The notes: generated by a model not told the origin, from the letters alone. DNA of 64,000 bases from CAZFGK01 sp964518635 (GCA_964518635.1 CAZFGK010000008.1:1-64000), one strand, 5' to 3'; shown: positions 9,008 to 18,094, counted from the stretch's first letter. Program-made: numbers and translations.

Positions 9008-10123
9008 ATGAAATTTTCACTGACCAAATCGAAATTCAGCCAAGCCCTTCAGTCTGTCTTGCAGGTGGTGCCGAACAAAACGACGCTCCCTATTCTGTCG
9101 AACATTCTGGTCGAGGCACTCGAAGGGAAATTGAAACTCTCCGCGACTGATCTCGATATGTCGATCAGTGCCTCGGTTGATGCGACAGTTTCGCGCAAGG
9201 GATCGGTCGCAGTACCGGCGAGAATACTTTCTGAAATCGTTCGTGAGTTGCCGGAAGCGGAACTTCATGTCGAATCGACCGGCAATCGGGTTGAACTCAA
9301 AATTCCGAATGGTTCGTACAAGATCGCTTCTGTTTCGCCGGATGATTTCCCGAAACTCCCGGTGATCAATTCCAAAAAGGAAGTGAAAGTAGGCGGTGAA
9401 GAGCTGGTCAGGATGATCCGCAAGACCACCTTCGCCTGCTCGACTGATGAAACACGCCCAGCACTGAATGGCGTCCTCTGGCAGCAAAAAGGGGAGAAGA
9501 TGATCATGGTCGCGACCGACGGGCATCGCCTTGCGCGGGTGAGTTCGACCAATGCAAAACTCAAAGGGGTGACCGAAGATCTGATCATTCCGCCGAAGGT
9601 GCTGAATCTGATTCCGAAGTTTGTCGATGCCGCGAAAGAGAAAGAAATCGGCGTGATCTTCGGCGACAACTCGATTATTTTCAATCTCGGTGAAACCGTG
9701 CTCACGTCCCGGCTGCTTGAAGGACCATATCCGAATTTCGAGCAGGTGATTCCGCAGACGGCAGATAAGAAGCTGACGATGAATCGTGAAGAGCTTGCAG
9801 GCGCGGTACGGCGTGTGTCGATCTTGTCGAACGCACTGACCCATCAGGTTCGTTTCTCAATCAAGAAGGGCTCCGTCACGCTCTCAACGAACAATGCTGA
9901 TGTCGGTGGTGAAGGGCGCGAAACACTGAATTGTGATTTCGTCGGAGAAGCCCTCGAACTTGGCTACAACGCAATCTATATCCAGGAGATTTTGGGCAAG
10001 ATCGAAGGGGCGGAAGTGTCGTTTGATCTTTCGTCACCGGTGGCTGCTGGTGTGATCTATAGTCCGCTCCTGTCACGTGATGAGTTCCTCTGCCTGGTGA
10101 TGCCACTCAGATTGGCGGATTAG
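9008..10123 (+). CDS. dnaN: DNA polymerase III beta subunit (sliding clamp)
   Basis: A 371-residue protein of the usual length, built of three clamp domains. Recognisable motifs: VVPNKTTLPILSNILVEA near residue 20, VPARILSEIVRELP near 70, the ATDGHRLARVSS block near 170, and the C-terminal LVMPLRL that closes the clamp fold. It encircles DNA and tethers polymerase III and other partners. AGGA seven bases before ATG 9008 supports the start. It sits in the conserved dnaA-dnaN-recF order, although another gene separates it from recF. Confidence 0.97.
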   Translation: MKFSLTKSKFSQALQSVLQVVPNKTTLPILSNILVEALEGKLKLSATDLDMSISASVDATVSRKGSVAVPARILSEIVRELPEAELHVESTGNRVELKIPNGSYKIASVSPDDFPKLPVINSKKEVKVGGEELVRMIRKTTFACSTDETRPALNGVLWQQKGEKMIMVATDGHRLARVSSTNAKLKGVTEDLIIPPKVLNLIPKFVDAAKEKEIGVIFGDNSIIFNLGETVLTSRLLEGPYPNFEQVIPQTADKKLTMNREELAGAVRRVSILSNALTHQVRFSIKKGSVTLSTNNADVGGEGRETLNCDFVGEALELGYNAIYIQEILGKIEGAEVSFDLSSPVAAGVIYSPLLSRDEFLCLVMPLRLAD

Positions 10124-10179
10124 GAAGCGGACTGTTGAGAGCATATTGTTGGTAACAAGTACAGTGAGGGAATAACGAA

Positions 10180-11079
10180 GTGAAGCCTTTTACGATTACG
10201 CTGTTTGCGACGAGCGGTGATCCAACCGGAACGCGCCATGTATTCAAATCCAACTGGTCTGGGCAAGGTGTAGTTTTTGACCGTGAAGACGTCAACTCTC
10301 TATCCAGAGAACCGGGGATAAATGGTGCAGCAGTTTACATCTTGGTCGGAAATGCGGCTGAGGAAACGGTCTATATTGGAGAGGCCGATCCAGTTGGTGA
10401 GAGGCTAAAAAGTCACGATTCTCACAAAGACGGTTGGAGCTGGGGGGTCTACTTTTTTGACAACATGAACAATATTGGTAAAACAGAGATTCAGTTTCTG
10501 GAGTCATCTCTGGTAACTATGGCGAAAAAAATCGGTCGCGCAGTTCTAATGAACAAAAATCATCCGACTGAGCCATCAATGGCAGCGGTTTCAAAAGCGA
10601 ATGCCTCTTCGTTTCTAGATGACATTATTTTGCTTCTTCCGTTACTCGGCATAACCGCATTTACTCCATCAAAGAACTCGGAGCAAAATTCTGAAGTAGA
10701 TATGGCGCCACTTCCGACACCAGATGAAGCACCATTCGATACGATTGTTGTTCCTGCCAAATCCGAGGGATACGTTCGTGTGTTCTTAGGAGAAAATAAA
10801 TGGTATGCAATTAGAATTCACGAGAAACATATTCCGAAGTTGAAATATATCGCTGGTTATCAGGTAGCACCAACAAAGGCCATAACTCACATCGCGGAGA
10901 TAGATTCTATCAAGAGATATGAAAACTCCGACAAGCTGGTTGTTAACTTCAGAGCCTCTGCAACTGCAATAGGTCCGATTCTAAGAGGCAGCGAAGACAA
11001 AGAAAGTATTCAGGGTCCTCGCTATGCTTTACGTGAAAAGATTCTATCGGCAAAAAGTCTTGATGACGTTTGGAAGTGA
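10180..11079 (+). CDS. GIY-YIG nuclease-domain protein
   Basis: A 299-residue protein starting at GTG 10180 with GAGGG about 10 bases upstream. Residues about 45-115 form a GIY-YIG endonuclease-like domain: AVYILVGN at the GIY position, TVYIGEAD with the YIG motif, then GERLKSH carrying the conserved Arg, and a Glu/Asn pair further on (ESSLVTMAKKIG...NKNHPT). The middle is low in complexity, with TPDEAPFDT. The last 110 residues form a separate domain (YVRVFLGENKWYAIRI, GPRYALREKILSAKSLDDVW) that I do not recognise; it may bind nucleic acid or a partner. The gene is visibly more A+T rich than dnaN and recF and interrupts their usual adjacency, which suggests insertion or transfer. Substrate unknown. 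Confidence 0.75.
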   Translation: MKPFTITLFATSGDPTGTRHVFKSNWSGQGVVFDREDVNSLSREPGINGAAVYILVGNAAEETVYIGEADPVGERLKSHDSHKDGWSWGVYFFDNMNNIGKTEIQFLESSLVTMAKKIGRAVLMNKNHPTEPSMAAVSKANASSFLDDIILLLPLLGITAFTPSKNSEQNSEVDMAPLPTPDEAPFDTIVVPAKSEGYVRVFLGENKWYAIRIHEKHIPKLKYIAGYQVAPTKAITHIAEIDSIKRYENSDKLVVNFRASATAIGPILRGSEDKESIQGPRYALREKILSAKSLDDVWK

Positions 11080-11091
11080 TCTTTAGAAACA

Positions 11092-11170
11092 TGTCGGCAC
11101 CGAAGACGGAGCCGACCTCCGGCATGATATATTTGTCTTGTAGCGAGGGTCATCCGCCGCGGCGGACTGC
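11092..11170. repeat. Intergenic repeat modules
   Basis: TGTCGGCACCGAAGACGGAG module at 11092-11120 (reverse complement of 766-794), followed by TCTTGTAGCGAGGGTCA at about 11137 and the 14-base perfect palindrome TCCGCCGCGGCGGA at 11153-11166. The same TCTTGTAGCG...palindrome pairing recurs at 55591-55621. Confidence 0.8.
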
Positions 11171-11273
11171 CCTGCGTCTAAATTATAGAAACAAAGAGAG
11201 ATTGAGCCAAGCATGAAGAGGAGTACCTATTCTGCACATAGCAAGTTCCTCTGACAGAATGTCGCAATAACTG

Positions 11274-11690
11274 ATGAGCTATCGTCGTTACAAGATTTTT
11301 CGCTTCAGTCACGCTTCGGTCGTAGTAGTGATGCTGCACACTCTCTTTCTTAACTCTATATTCTACCGGTTTGGTTGGACTCGTTCAAATCCGATTGCTT
11401 CGACACCCGTTGAAGAAATTCTTGCAGACATACTTGAATTAGTTCCACCTCCCACTTCTCTCGGTTGGAAAATCATCCCTTATACAATCGATTCACTTCC
11501 AGCACCAAAGTCAATCACCTACGAACCGGATCATGGCGGATCCTGGGTTGTCAAATACGCTGATACTTCGCATGGATGGGGCTTTAGCTTCTGCGGTGGA
11601 TATTCGAGTAGAGGACGCGTAGAAATTTTCGGTGCTGAGCGATGGCTCTGCCAAGACAGCGCTGGTGTTAAGAAGGATTCAGTTCGATAA
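11274..11690 (+). CDS. Hypothetical small membrane-anchored protein
   Basis: A 138-residue protein that I do not recognise. A hydrophobic stretch near residues 15-35 (SVVVVMLHTLFLNSIFY) could be a membrane anchor or uncleaved signal. The remainder is Trp/Gly rich, with GGSWVVKYADTSHGWGFSFC, which suggests a beta-rich extracytoplasmic domain, and two cysteines late in the chain. Its TAA overlaps the next gene's ATG by one base (TAATG at 11688-11692), so the two are probably translated together. Both are A+T-richer than recF. No homolog can be named. Confidence 0.55.
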   Translation: MSYRRYKIFRFSHASVVVVMLHTLFLNSIFYRFGWTRSNPIASTPVEEILADILELVPPPTSLGWKIIPYTIDSLPAPKSITYEPDHGGSWVVKYADTSHGWGFSFCGGYSSRGRVEIFGAERWLCQDSAGVKKDSVR

Positions 11691-12115
11691 TGAGCTCGAA
11701 GTTCTTCTCAGGCCGCTATGACTTTACTAAGCTGTTTATTGCCCTGGTCGTTTCTTTTCTGCTAACTAGTTGCGGTGATCCTCCCGGCACTTCCAGACGG
11801 CAATCCGCAACGACCCTGGGATTGAAATCTGATACAGTGAGAATCATGAGAGCTAAGACATTTCTTGATTCAATAAGCTATGAACTTCCTACCGAATTCC
11901 GAGATGTCAGAACCTTTAATATTGATTTTAGCTTTGAGTCCTCTGGAATATCTTACCTGAGTTTTCAGAATGCGTCTACCCAGAACGTAATTGGTGTTTC
12001 AATTGATGGGGACGGAAATGCAGAACTCAATTATGTTTCGTTTGGTCCTCAGCAACGTGATAGTCTTCACAAGAAAGCAATTGAACTGCTTCGTAACCGA
12101 GCTGAAACAGAATGA
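11690..12115 (+). CDS. Hypothetical lipoprotein
   Basis: A 141-residue protein with a lipoprotein signal: a charged start, a hydrophobic run LFIALVVSFLLTSC and a lipobox LTSC with Cys at about 27. After lipid attachment the mature chain is about 115 residues with no domain I recognise; YLSFQNASTQNVIGVSIDG looks like beta strands. It overlaps the preceding gene by one base and probably works with it at the envelope. Lacks any nearby functional hint beyond the origin-proximal location. Confidence 0.6.
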   Translation: MSSKFFSGRYDFTKLFIALVVSFLLTSCGDPPGTSRRQSATTLGLKSDTVRIMRAKTFLDSISYELPTEFRDVRTFNIDFSFESSGISYLSFQNASTQNVIGVSIDGDGNAELNYVSFGPQQRDSLHKKAIELLRNRAETE

Positions 12116-12633
12116 GCTTTTCTGAATATTTTCATCAAGGCATTAACGAAGGCAATCAGTCCCATCGACGTACGTAGGTGCTCTACCCTCTTAGTGAGTT
12201 CGTTCGAAGGAACACGTCGGCACCGAATACGGAGCCGACCTCCAGCTCGTGAGATTTATCCTGTATCTTCATCTTCGGTGCCCCAGGGCTTGCTTGCGAG
12301 TGGATTGGTGCGATAGTGCAAATCATTGACCGCTAATGAAGAGTCCTCTTCTTTCTTGTAGGGGCGGTCCGGCTTCCGAACCGACCTCTTGTCTGGCAAC
12401 ATTGACGAAGATGGCAGCTTCCGAAGACGGGAGCTGCCCTACAAAGAGAAATCTTCTCGGCACCGAAGAGTTCCACTGTCACCCTGAGCCTGTCGAAGGG
12501 TGGCTTCCAGGGAATGTCATGAGAAGTCATGCTTCGACAGGCTCAGCATGACAAGATGCTCAGAATGACAAGAGCGTTTTCTCTCATATAACTACAAGTT
12601 GAACTCTTCGACGTTTCGGTTCATCTTCCCATC
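12116..12633. repeat. Intergenic repeat island before recF
   Basis: No gene seen. Modules: CGTCGGCACCGAATACGGAG at 12215-12243; CTTGTAGGGGCGGTCCGGC near 12356; GGAGCTGCCCTACAAAGAG near 12430; GTCACCCTGAGCCTGTCGAA at 12478-12500; and CATGCTTCGACAGGCTCAGC at 12529-12553 in the opposite sense, so the last two face each other about 30 bp apart. Confidence 0.75.
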
Positions 12634-13773
12634 GTGTACCTCACCTCCCTCGCCCTCACCGGATTTCGGAACCTGATCGACACCAGCATCACCCTTGATC
12701 GCGGGGTGACGATTATCCATGGACAAAACGCCGCCGGCAAAAGTAATCTTCTCGAAGCGATGGCACTCATCTGTCTGGCACGATCACCACGTGGGGCGAC
12801 TGATCAGTTGCTGATCTGTCACAGCGGCGAGCACTACTATCTCAAGGCGACGATACAAACCGCCCGCGGCGAACATGAGGTCACCGTTGCAGCGATGCGT
12901 GCAGCCGATGACACCAATGGTGAATCGCGCGGTCGTCGAGTGATTCGAAAGATCACCCTCGATACTGCACCGATTGCCGCGTCGACTCTGTATGAACATT
13001 TTGCGACGGTCACACTTGCACCCGGCGATACTGAGATAGTCATCGGCTCCCCATCCGAGCGGCGACGATTTCTCGATATCGCCATTGCACAGTCATCCCC
13101 GGCCTACTTGCGCGAACTCGGACGCTATCAGCGCATTGTCACACAGAAAAATGCCGCACTCAAATGTGGTGACGACACCGAGCCATTTGATGAACTGCTT
13201 ATTGATTCAGGATCGATCATCATGTCGGCGCGCGCCGCAGCGATTTCGATTCTCTCCGCTCGAACCAGTGAAATTGCATCGGGGATTGCCACGGATCAAC
13301 TCACGCTGCGCTATCGCCCGGCATTGTATAACTCGGAGTCAGGTACAAGAGAAACGGCAGAACTTCCGGATGAGAATCGGGAATCATATGCCGCTGCTAT
13401 TCGCGCTTCACTCGAACGCATTGGTCGCCGTGAACGAATGCTCCGTCAGACTCTCGCCGGGCCGCATCGAGATGACATGGATTTTCTTCTGGCCGGTCGA
13501 CTTGCCCGTGCGGTTGCTTCACAAGGGCAGTGCCGAACAGCGATTGTCAGTGCCAAGCTCGCGCAGTATGATTGGCTGGCGTCGGTACGGCGTGATCCGC
13601 CGGTTCTCTTACTTGATGAACTTTTTGCTGAACTCGATCCGATGCGCACCGCCGCGCTCATGCAGCGTGTGCAACAATGTGAGCAGTTGATAATCACTAC
13701 CGCCGGTGAGCCACCAACGGCGATTGGCGCGATTGGAAAGAGATTTGAAATTGAAGCGGGACAGATATCGTGA
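12634..13773 (+). CDS. recF: DNA replication and repair protein RecF
   Basis: A 379-residue SMC-like ATPase that loads RecA at single-strand gaps with RecO and RecR. The N-terminus LTSLALTGFRNL is typical, Walker A is GQNAAGKSN near residue 30, the signature is LAGPHRDD near 275 and Walker B is PVLLLDELFAELD near 320. Start is GTG 12634 (reads MYLTSLAL); there is no strong ribosome binding site. The final four bases GTGA overlap the start of the ABC ATPase gene, so the two are translationally coupled. Gene order dnaN-recF is preserved but interrupted by three genes. Confidence 0.93.
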   Translation: MYLTSLALTGFRNLIDTSITLDRGVTIIHGQNAAGKSNLLEAMALICLARSPRGATDQLLICHSGEHYYLKATIQTARGEHEVTVAAMRAADDTNGESRGRRVIRKITLDTAPIAASTLYEHFATVTLAPGDTEIVIGSPSERRRFLDIAIAQSSPAYLRELGRYQRIVTQKNAALKCGDDTEPFDELLIDSGSIIMSARAAAISILSARTSEIASGIATDQLTLRYRPALYNSESGTRETAELPDENRESYAAAIRASLERIGRRERMLRQTLAGPHRDDMDFLLAGRLARAVASQGQCRTAIVSAKLAQYDWLASVRRDPPVLLLDELFAELDPMRTAALMQRVQQCEQLIITTAGEPPTAIGAIGKRFEIEAGQIS

Positions 13774-14837
13774 GTGAAATACAGACAACTGCCGGACTGA
13801 CAATCTCGAATGTTGGCAAAACATTCGGCGCGACTCGAGTCCTGCAGGATATCTCACTCGAAGTCCCGCCGGGAAAGCTTCTCGTGTTGCTTGGACATTC
13901 CGGCTGCGGCAAATCGACGCTGCTTCGTTCTATCGCCGGACTTGAAGAGATTGATCAAGGAGAGATTCGCATTAATGGGACTCGCGTGGATGGTCTCACA
14001 CCGGCGAAACGAAATGTCGCGCTGGTTTTTCAGAATTATTCACTCTATCCGCATATGACCGTTCGTGAAAATCTTGCCTTCCCGCTCAAAGTGGCGCGCA
14101 TGGTGAAATCAGAAATTGCATCCCGCGTGACTGATACTGCAGCGATACTTGATCTGACAGATCGGCTCGATTTCAAGCCCTCCCAGTTGAGCGGTGGGCA
14201 ACGTCAGCGAGTGGCACTTGGTCGAGCGATGATTCGTCGGCCATCACTCTTTCTTCTCGACGAGCCACTTTCAAATCTGGATGCAGATCTGCGTGCACGC
14301 ATGCGGCAGGAGATCGTCACGCTGCAAAGGCGGCTTGCCACGACGACGGTGCATGTGACGCATGATCAGGTTGAAGCTCTGACCATGGGGGATTTTGTCG
14401 CACTCATGCACGAGGGGAAAGTCGCGCAGTTTGGAACGCCGGAGGATTTGTATCATCAGCCGAATTCACTCATGGTCGCCCGTTTTCTTGGACAGCCGCC
14501 ATTGAATGTGATCAGCGGAAAAATTGAGAATGGTCTGTTGCAGCCACTTGGATGTGCGATGCCGACTGAGATTCTTGCGAAGTTACCCACGAGTGAGATG
14601 AGTGTTGGCATTCGACCGGAGCATATTCATATCGCACCGGGGGGAGCGTTGACCGGAGTGCTTGAGAAGGCGGAGTTTCTCGGAGATCATTACCGGATTG
14701 ATCTTCGTCTTCGCGACACTACACTGCTGACGACGACCAGTATTGCGATCCCGTCGCCGGTCGGGAGTGCGGTCCATTTTTCGATTGAAGTCGAGAAGAT
14801 TCTGTTTTTTGAAATGGGGTCGGGGAAGAGGGTTTGA
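13770..14837 (+). CDS. ABC transporter ATP-binding protein (MalK/UgpC/PotA type)
   Basis: A 355-residue ATPase. Walker A GHSGCGKST near residue 43, Q-loop FQNYSLYPHM, signature LSGGQRQRVALGRA near 138, Walker B LFLLDEPLSNLD near 158 and H-loop VHVTHDQ near 194 are all intact. The C-terminal third has TOBE-type beta strands (SVGIRPEHIHIAPGG), the hallmark of the MalK/UgpC/PotA subfamily that energises sugar, glycerol-phosphate or polyamine uptake. No permease or binding protein is encoded beside it; it is coupled to recF by a 4 bp overlap. It may serve a transporter elsewhere, as shared MsiK-type ATPases do; that is inference. Confidence 0.88.
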   Translation: MSEIQTTAGLTISNVGKTFGATRVLQDISLEVPPGKLLVLLGHSGCGKSTLLRSIAGLEEIDQGEIRINGTRVDGLTPAKRNVALVFQNYSLYPHMTVRENLAFPLKVARMVKSEIASRVTDTAAILDLTDRLDFKPSQLSGGQRQRVALGRAMIRRPSLFLLDEPLSNLDADLRARMRQEIVTLQRRLATTTVHVTHDQVEALTMGDFVALMHEGKVAQFGTPEDLYHQPNSLMVARFLGQPPLNVISGKIENGLLQPLGCAMPTEILAKLPTSEMSVGIRPEHIHIAPGGALTGVLEKAEFLGDHYRIDLRLRDTTLLTTTSIAIPSPVGSAVHFSIEVEKILFFEMGSGKRV

Positions 14838-15170
14838 AGATTTTCGGTTTCCCAGGATTTGCCGTGGGTTTTAGGCTGGGTACTCATTCAAGAAGATGCT
14901 TCGACAGGCTCAGCATGAGAGATAGAAGAATTTAGTCTTGTAGGGACGGTCCGGCTTCCGAACCGGCCTCTTTGAGTCCTCCCGTAGGGCAGCGTCCCTC
15001 TTGGGACCTGCCTCTTCTCATCACAATCAGGACCAGGAACCCACCGCTCTGCAAGCTACGCTTGCATAAGCAGTGGGGCACCGATGAAAATACCCGGCAT
15101 CCGAAGCGAGAGCCCAAGAGAGTATTAGAACCCACCCGCAAGAGCGGGATCGGCACCATAAAGTTGTAAA
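14838..15170. repeat. Intergenic repeat island before rpmA
   Basis: No gene seen. ATGCTTCGACAGGCTCAGC at 14897-14917; CTTGTAGGGACGGTCCGGC from 14938 with facing CCCGTAGGGCAGCGTCCCTC near 14980-15002; and a partial copy of the GTGCCCCAC-type element, AACCCACCGCT...AGTGGGGCACC, at about 15035-15084, whose centre has the inverted pair GCAAGCTACGCTTGC. Confidence 0.75.
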
Positions 15171-15213
15171 CCTCCTCCCCTGCAACAGCTTAGAAGGAAA
15201 ATCAGGACAGGGC

Positions 15214-15241
15214 TTGCCATTTCCGCGAAACGGTGTATACT
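15214..15241 (+). promoter_or_regulatory. Candidate sigma-70 promoter of rpmA
   Basis: TTGCCA at 15214-15219, a 16-base spacer, then TATACT at 15236-15241 (five of six to TATAAT). Transcription would begin near 15248. The leader to the rpmA start then holds a hairpin with TCCCGT 15242-15247 pairing ACGGGA 15275-15280 and a T-run at 15291-15299, which could act as an attenuator. Confidence 0.45.
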
Positions 15242-15327
15242 TCCCGTCCCCATGGAGCCGTTTCTGGCGGTTTCACGGGATGTGACGTTATTGTTTTTTA
15301 GGCAAACTTTAGACTGGATAGTGTGAT

Positions 15328-15579
15328 ATGGCTCACAAAAAAGGTGTTGGATCATCGAAGAACGGCCGCGACTCAAACGGTCAACGACGCGGGACGAAGG
15401 TCTATGGCGGGGAAGCAATTCTCGCTGGCTCGATTATTGTCCGTCAGTGCGGCACACCGATTCGCCCGGGACATAATGTCGGCATCGGCAAAGACAACAC
15501 CCTCTACGCCAAGAAAACCGGCGTGGTGAAATTTGAACGTGTCGGTCGTGACCGGAAACAGGTCTCGGTCTACGAATAA
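15328..15579 (+). CDS. rpmA: 50S ribosomal protein L27
   Basis: An 83-residue protein of normal length with the L27 pattern: MAHKKGVGSSKNGRDS, then LGVKVYGG replaced by GTKVYGG, AGSIIVRQCGT, and GKDNTLYAKKTGVVKFE. It sits beside the peptidyl transferase centre of the large subunit. The N-terminus begins directly with A-H-K-K, so no Firmicutes-type processed leader is present. rplU (L21), usually the gene before rpmA, is absent here. Followed 23 bp on by a strong terminator. Confidence 0.97.
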   Translation: MAHKKGVGSSKNGRDSNGQRRGTKVYGGEAILAGSIIVRQCGTPIRPGHNVGIGKDNTLYAKKTGVVKFERVGRDRKQVSVYE

Positions 15580-15602
15580 GTATTCAATTCATTGAAGATC
15601 CA

Positions 15603-15633
15603 ACGACCCTGATCACTCAGGGTCGTTTTTTTT
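15603..15633 (+). terminator. Rho-independent terminator after rpmA
   Basis: Perfect 10 bp stem ACGACCCTGA / TCAGGGTCGT (15603-15612 and 15617-15626) with a TCAC loop, followed by eight T residues (15626-15633). The stop codon of rpmA lies about 23 bp upstream. Confidence 0.93.
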
Positions 15634-15670
15634 ATCCTGCATTTTTTTCGCATCGCATCGTAGTGAGTGA

Positions 15671-18094
15671 ATGACAACTGGTGAAAAAACGGTGTACGTT
15701 ACTGGCATGCGGTTTCCTGGTTTCCTGACACGACGATCACCCGTGCCACACGTTCTCGCGTCTGTCGTGATCTCGCTGTATGCGACGCGCAATGTCAGTG
15801 AGGCAAGTGATACCGGCGCGATTTCATCGATGCAGACATTCTACAAGTCACTCCTAGCTCTCACCCCCGAGTCCCCCGCCATCCCCCTTGCGCCAAGTCG
15901 CCTCGCGCATCAGGATCTCTCGATCACTTTCGGTTCCGGTCGGATGACCTCGATCAAATTGCCTCCTATTGGTATGACAGATGTTGATTCGATCATCGCC
16001 CTTTGGATCGAGGCCCCCGCGGGGATTCGTTTCAGCCCGCGACTTCCGATGGAGCAGGAGCGATTGAAACATCTGACCGGTCAATCCGAACTCTCCCGTT
16101 CGCCAACTGCCTGCCTGTTGATTGCCGATGCCAGAGTTTCGACTTCATTCGTTCGCGGCTCTGATTCGATTCTGCCGAATTTTTCACTTCGCTCAAGTTC
16201 ATCGACATTGCTCAGTCTCAAACGACTTCTGACAACGGTCACCCGCACTGAGCAATATCTGCTGGAGGAAACAGTTCGCGCTGCGATACAACGGAGTGAG
16301 GCGAGATTTTTTCTGTTGATCTGGCCGCATGAAAATAACTGGGAAGTCTATCTCTATAATCCGCATGAACGGGAAGAGGTCTCCCTTCGACGGCTCAATC
16401 GGGACGGGACGGTCGAACCACTCGCTCACTATTCAATCTATGCCGATACCACTTATTTTCTCCTCTCGGGTGTGAAACGCCCTGATGTAGACCCGATGCA
16501 TTACGACCTTCAAGTAAAAATTGAGAAAAGAGAATGGGCGCAGGTACGCGGCCGAGTGAGTGTCCACTCAGAGACATCGGGATTACAACTCCTTCGCTTT
16601 CGTCTCGATCCCCGATTGAAACTGGATCAATTTGAAATAGAAGGGCATCAGACCGCTTTGTTGCACGACGGAAAATCGATTGTTGGTGATCGCCTGCTTA
16701 TCATCGAACCACCCATACGATTTGCCGATTCCTTTCATTTGAACTACACCGCCAGCGGGGAGTTTCGGGATGAACGTCGCGATTTTGAAATCGGAGCGAG
16801 TTGGTATCCGATTTTTCAGTACGGTGAACGTGCGACTTTTTCAGTGAGTGTCGAATCCCCCCGATCGATGACTGTTGTTCCATCGGGGATTCGAGTGAAT
16901 GCCGAGCCGGAAAAAGAAACTCCAACCAATGAGAAAAAGTCGAACGAAACGCAGCGAACAAAATTTGTGGTCACCGAGCCATTCCCCTTTATCTCCTTCG
17001 GTGCCGGAAAGTTTGAGAGGTATGTGAATCGTCAGAGTGCAGACAACAACTCTGCATCAATCGCTGCCGATTCTTCAGTGACACTCTGGTATCGTCCCGG
17101 CCCGGTGCAGACTCAGATCGATCCGAGTTTTGTACCCGATCCACAAGGGGCGGCAGATGATATCGCAGCATGCTGGAGTTTTTATCGTGAACGACTCGGA
17201 GACCTCCCCTGGACCGAATTGCAGGTGCATGATCTTTTTAGCTGGCATGGACGCAGCTATCCCGGACTGATGCAACTCGGCTGGCATTCATTTCTGCCCT
17301 CTGATCCACCCAGTTATAACAGTCAGTTTCGAGCTCACGAACTGGCGCATCAGTGGTTTGGAGTCTCGGTCGGTTTTGATTCCTATCATGACACCTGGTT
17401 AAGTGAAGGGATTGCCGAGTATCTGGGGCTCTGTTATCTGCAGCATCGATATGGCGAACCTGTTTTTCGTGGCTGGCTGGAAGAATATCGGCGCGGTCTG
17501 CTGACTATCAGAGACTATGCAAAGAAAGAGGGAGAGACTCCTGCTGCCCTCGCTTTGGGCTATCGCACCGCAAGTGCAGAACGGCAAAACGATTATGACC
17601 TCGTGGTCTACCGCAAAGGGGCATGGGTGGTGCACATGCTTCGAGAACTGCTGACCAATGCAAACGACAATGATGACAGCCGCTTCTGGGCAATGCTTCG
17701 TGAGTTTCAGGAGCGATATTGGGGACGAAAAGCGACCACTCGAGATTTACAGTTTCTGGCAGAAAAATACTCCGGCGCAGACCTCGAGTGGTTTTTCCGT
17801 CAGTGGCTCTATGGGAATGCAATTCCTTACATGACAGTACGGCTGCATGACCTTGATGATTCAGCGAGCGCAGACCGAAACGAATTTCTCTACGAACTGG
17901 AGATTCGCCAGCGAGATACAGACGCGGAGTTTCGCTGCTGGTTGCCGGTGCGGGTTGAGTATGTAGACGGAACCTCTGCCGATTTTCGGCTCTTTGTCGG
18001 GGCACAACCCCTTCGCTATCAATTGCCGCCGTCAAAGGTAAAACCGAAACGGGTGAAGATCGACCCGAACGTCACATTGTTGGCGAGATTCTAG
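15671..18094 (+). CDS. M1-family zinc metallopeptidase (aminopeptidase-like), exported
   Basis: An 807-residue peptidase. The zinc site HELAH is at residues 556-560 and is followed after exactly 18 residues by E in SEGIAEY, the gluzincin spacing HExxH-x18-E. The N-terminal 500 residues are beta-rich, as in M1 enzymes, but the GxMEN exopeptidase motif is not evident; a GRSYPGLMQLGW segment stands near that place. The second possible start, ATG 15707 (MRFPGFLTRRSPVPHVLASV), gives a better signal peptide than ATG 15671. A DUF3857-like or TPR part is not present. Likely a periplasmic or secreted protease; substrate unknown. Confidence 0.85.
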   Translation: MTTGEKTVYVTGMRFPGFLTRRSPVPHVLASVVISLYATRNVSEASDTGAISSMQTFYKSLLALTPESPAIPLAPSRLAHQDLSITFGSGRMTSIKLPPIGMTDVDSIIALWIEAPAGIRFSPRLPMEQERLKHLTGQSELSRSPTACLLIADARVSTSFVRGSDSILPNFSLRSSSSTLLSLKRLLTTVTRTEQYLLEETVRAAIQRSEARFFLLIWPHENNWEVYLYNPHEREEVSLRRLNRDGTVEPLAHYSIYADTTYFLLSGVKRPDVDPMHYDLQVKIEKREWAQVRGRVSVHSETSGLQLLRFRLDPRLKLDQFEIEGHQTALLHDGKSIVGDRLLIIEPPIRFADSFHLNYTASGEFRDERRDFEIGASWYPIFQYGERATFSVSVESPRSMTVVPSGIRVNAEPEKETPTNEKKSNETQRTKFVVTEPFPFISFGAGKFERYVNRQSADNNSASIAADSSVTLWYRPGPVQTQIDPSFVPDPQGAADDIAACWSFYRERLGDLPWTELQVHDLFSWHGRSYPGLMQLGWHSFLPSDPPSYNSQFRAHELAHQWFGVSVGFDSYHDTWLSEGIAEYLGLCYLQHRYGEPVFRGWLEEYRRGLLTIRDYAKKEGETPAALALGYRTASAERQNDYDLVVYRKGAWVVHMLRELLTNANDNDDSRFWAMLREFQERYWGRKATTRDLQFLAEKYSGADLEWFFRQWLYGNAIPYMTVRLHDLDDSASADRNEFLYELEIRQRDTDAEFRCWLPVRVEYVDGTSADFRLFVGAQPLRYQLPPSKVKPKRVKIDPNVTLLARF

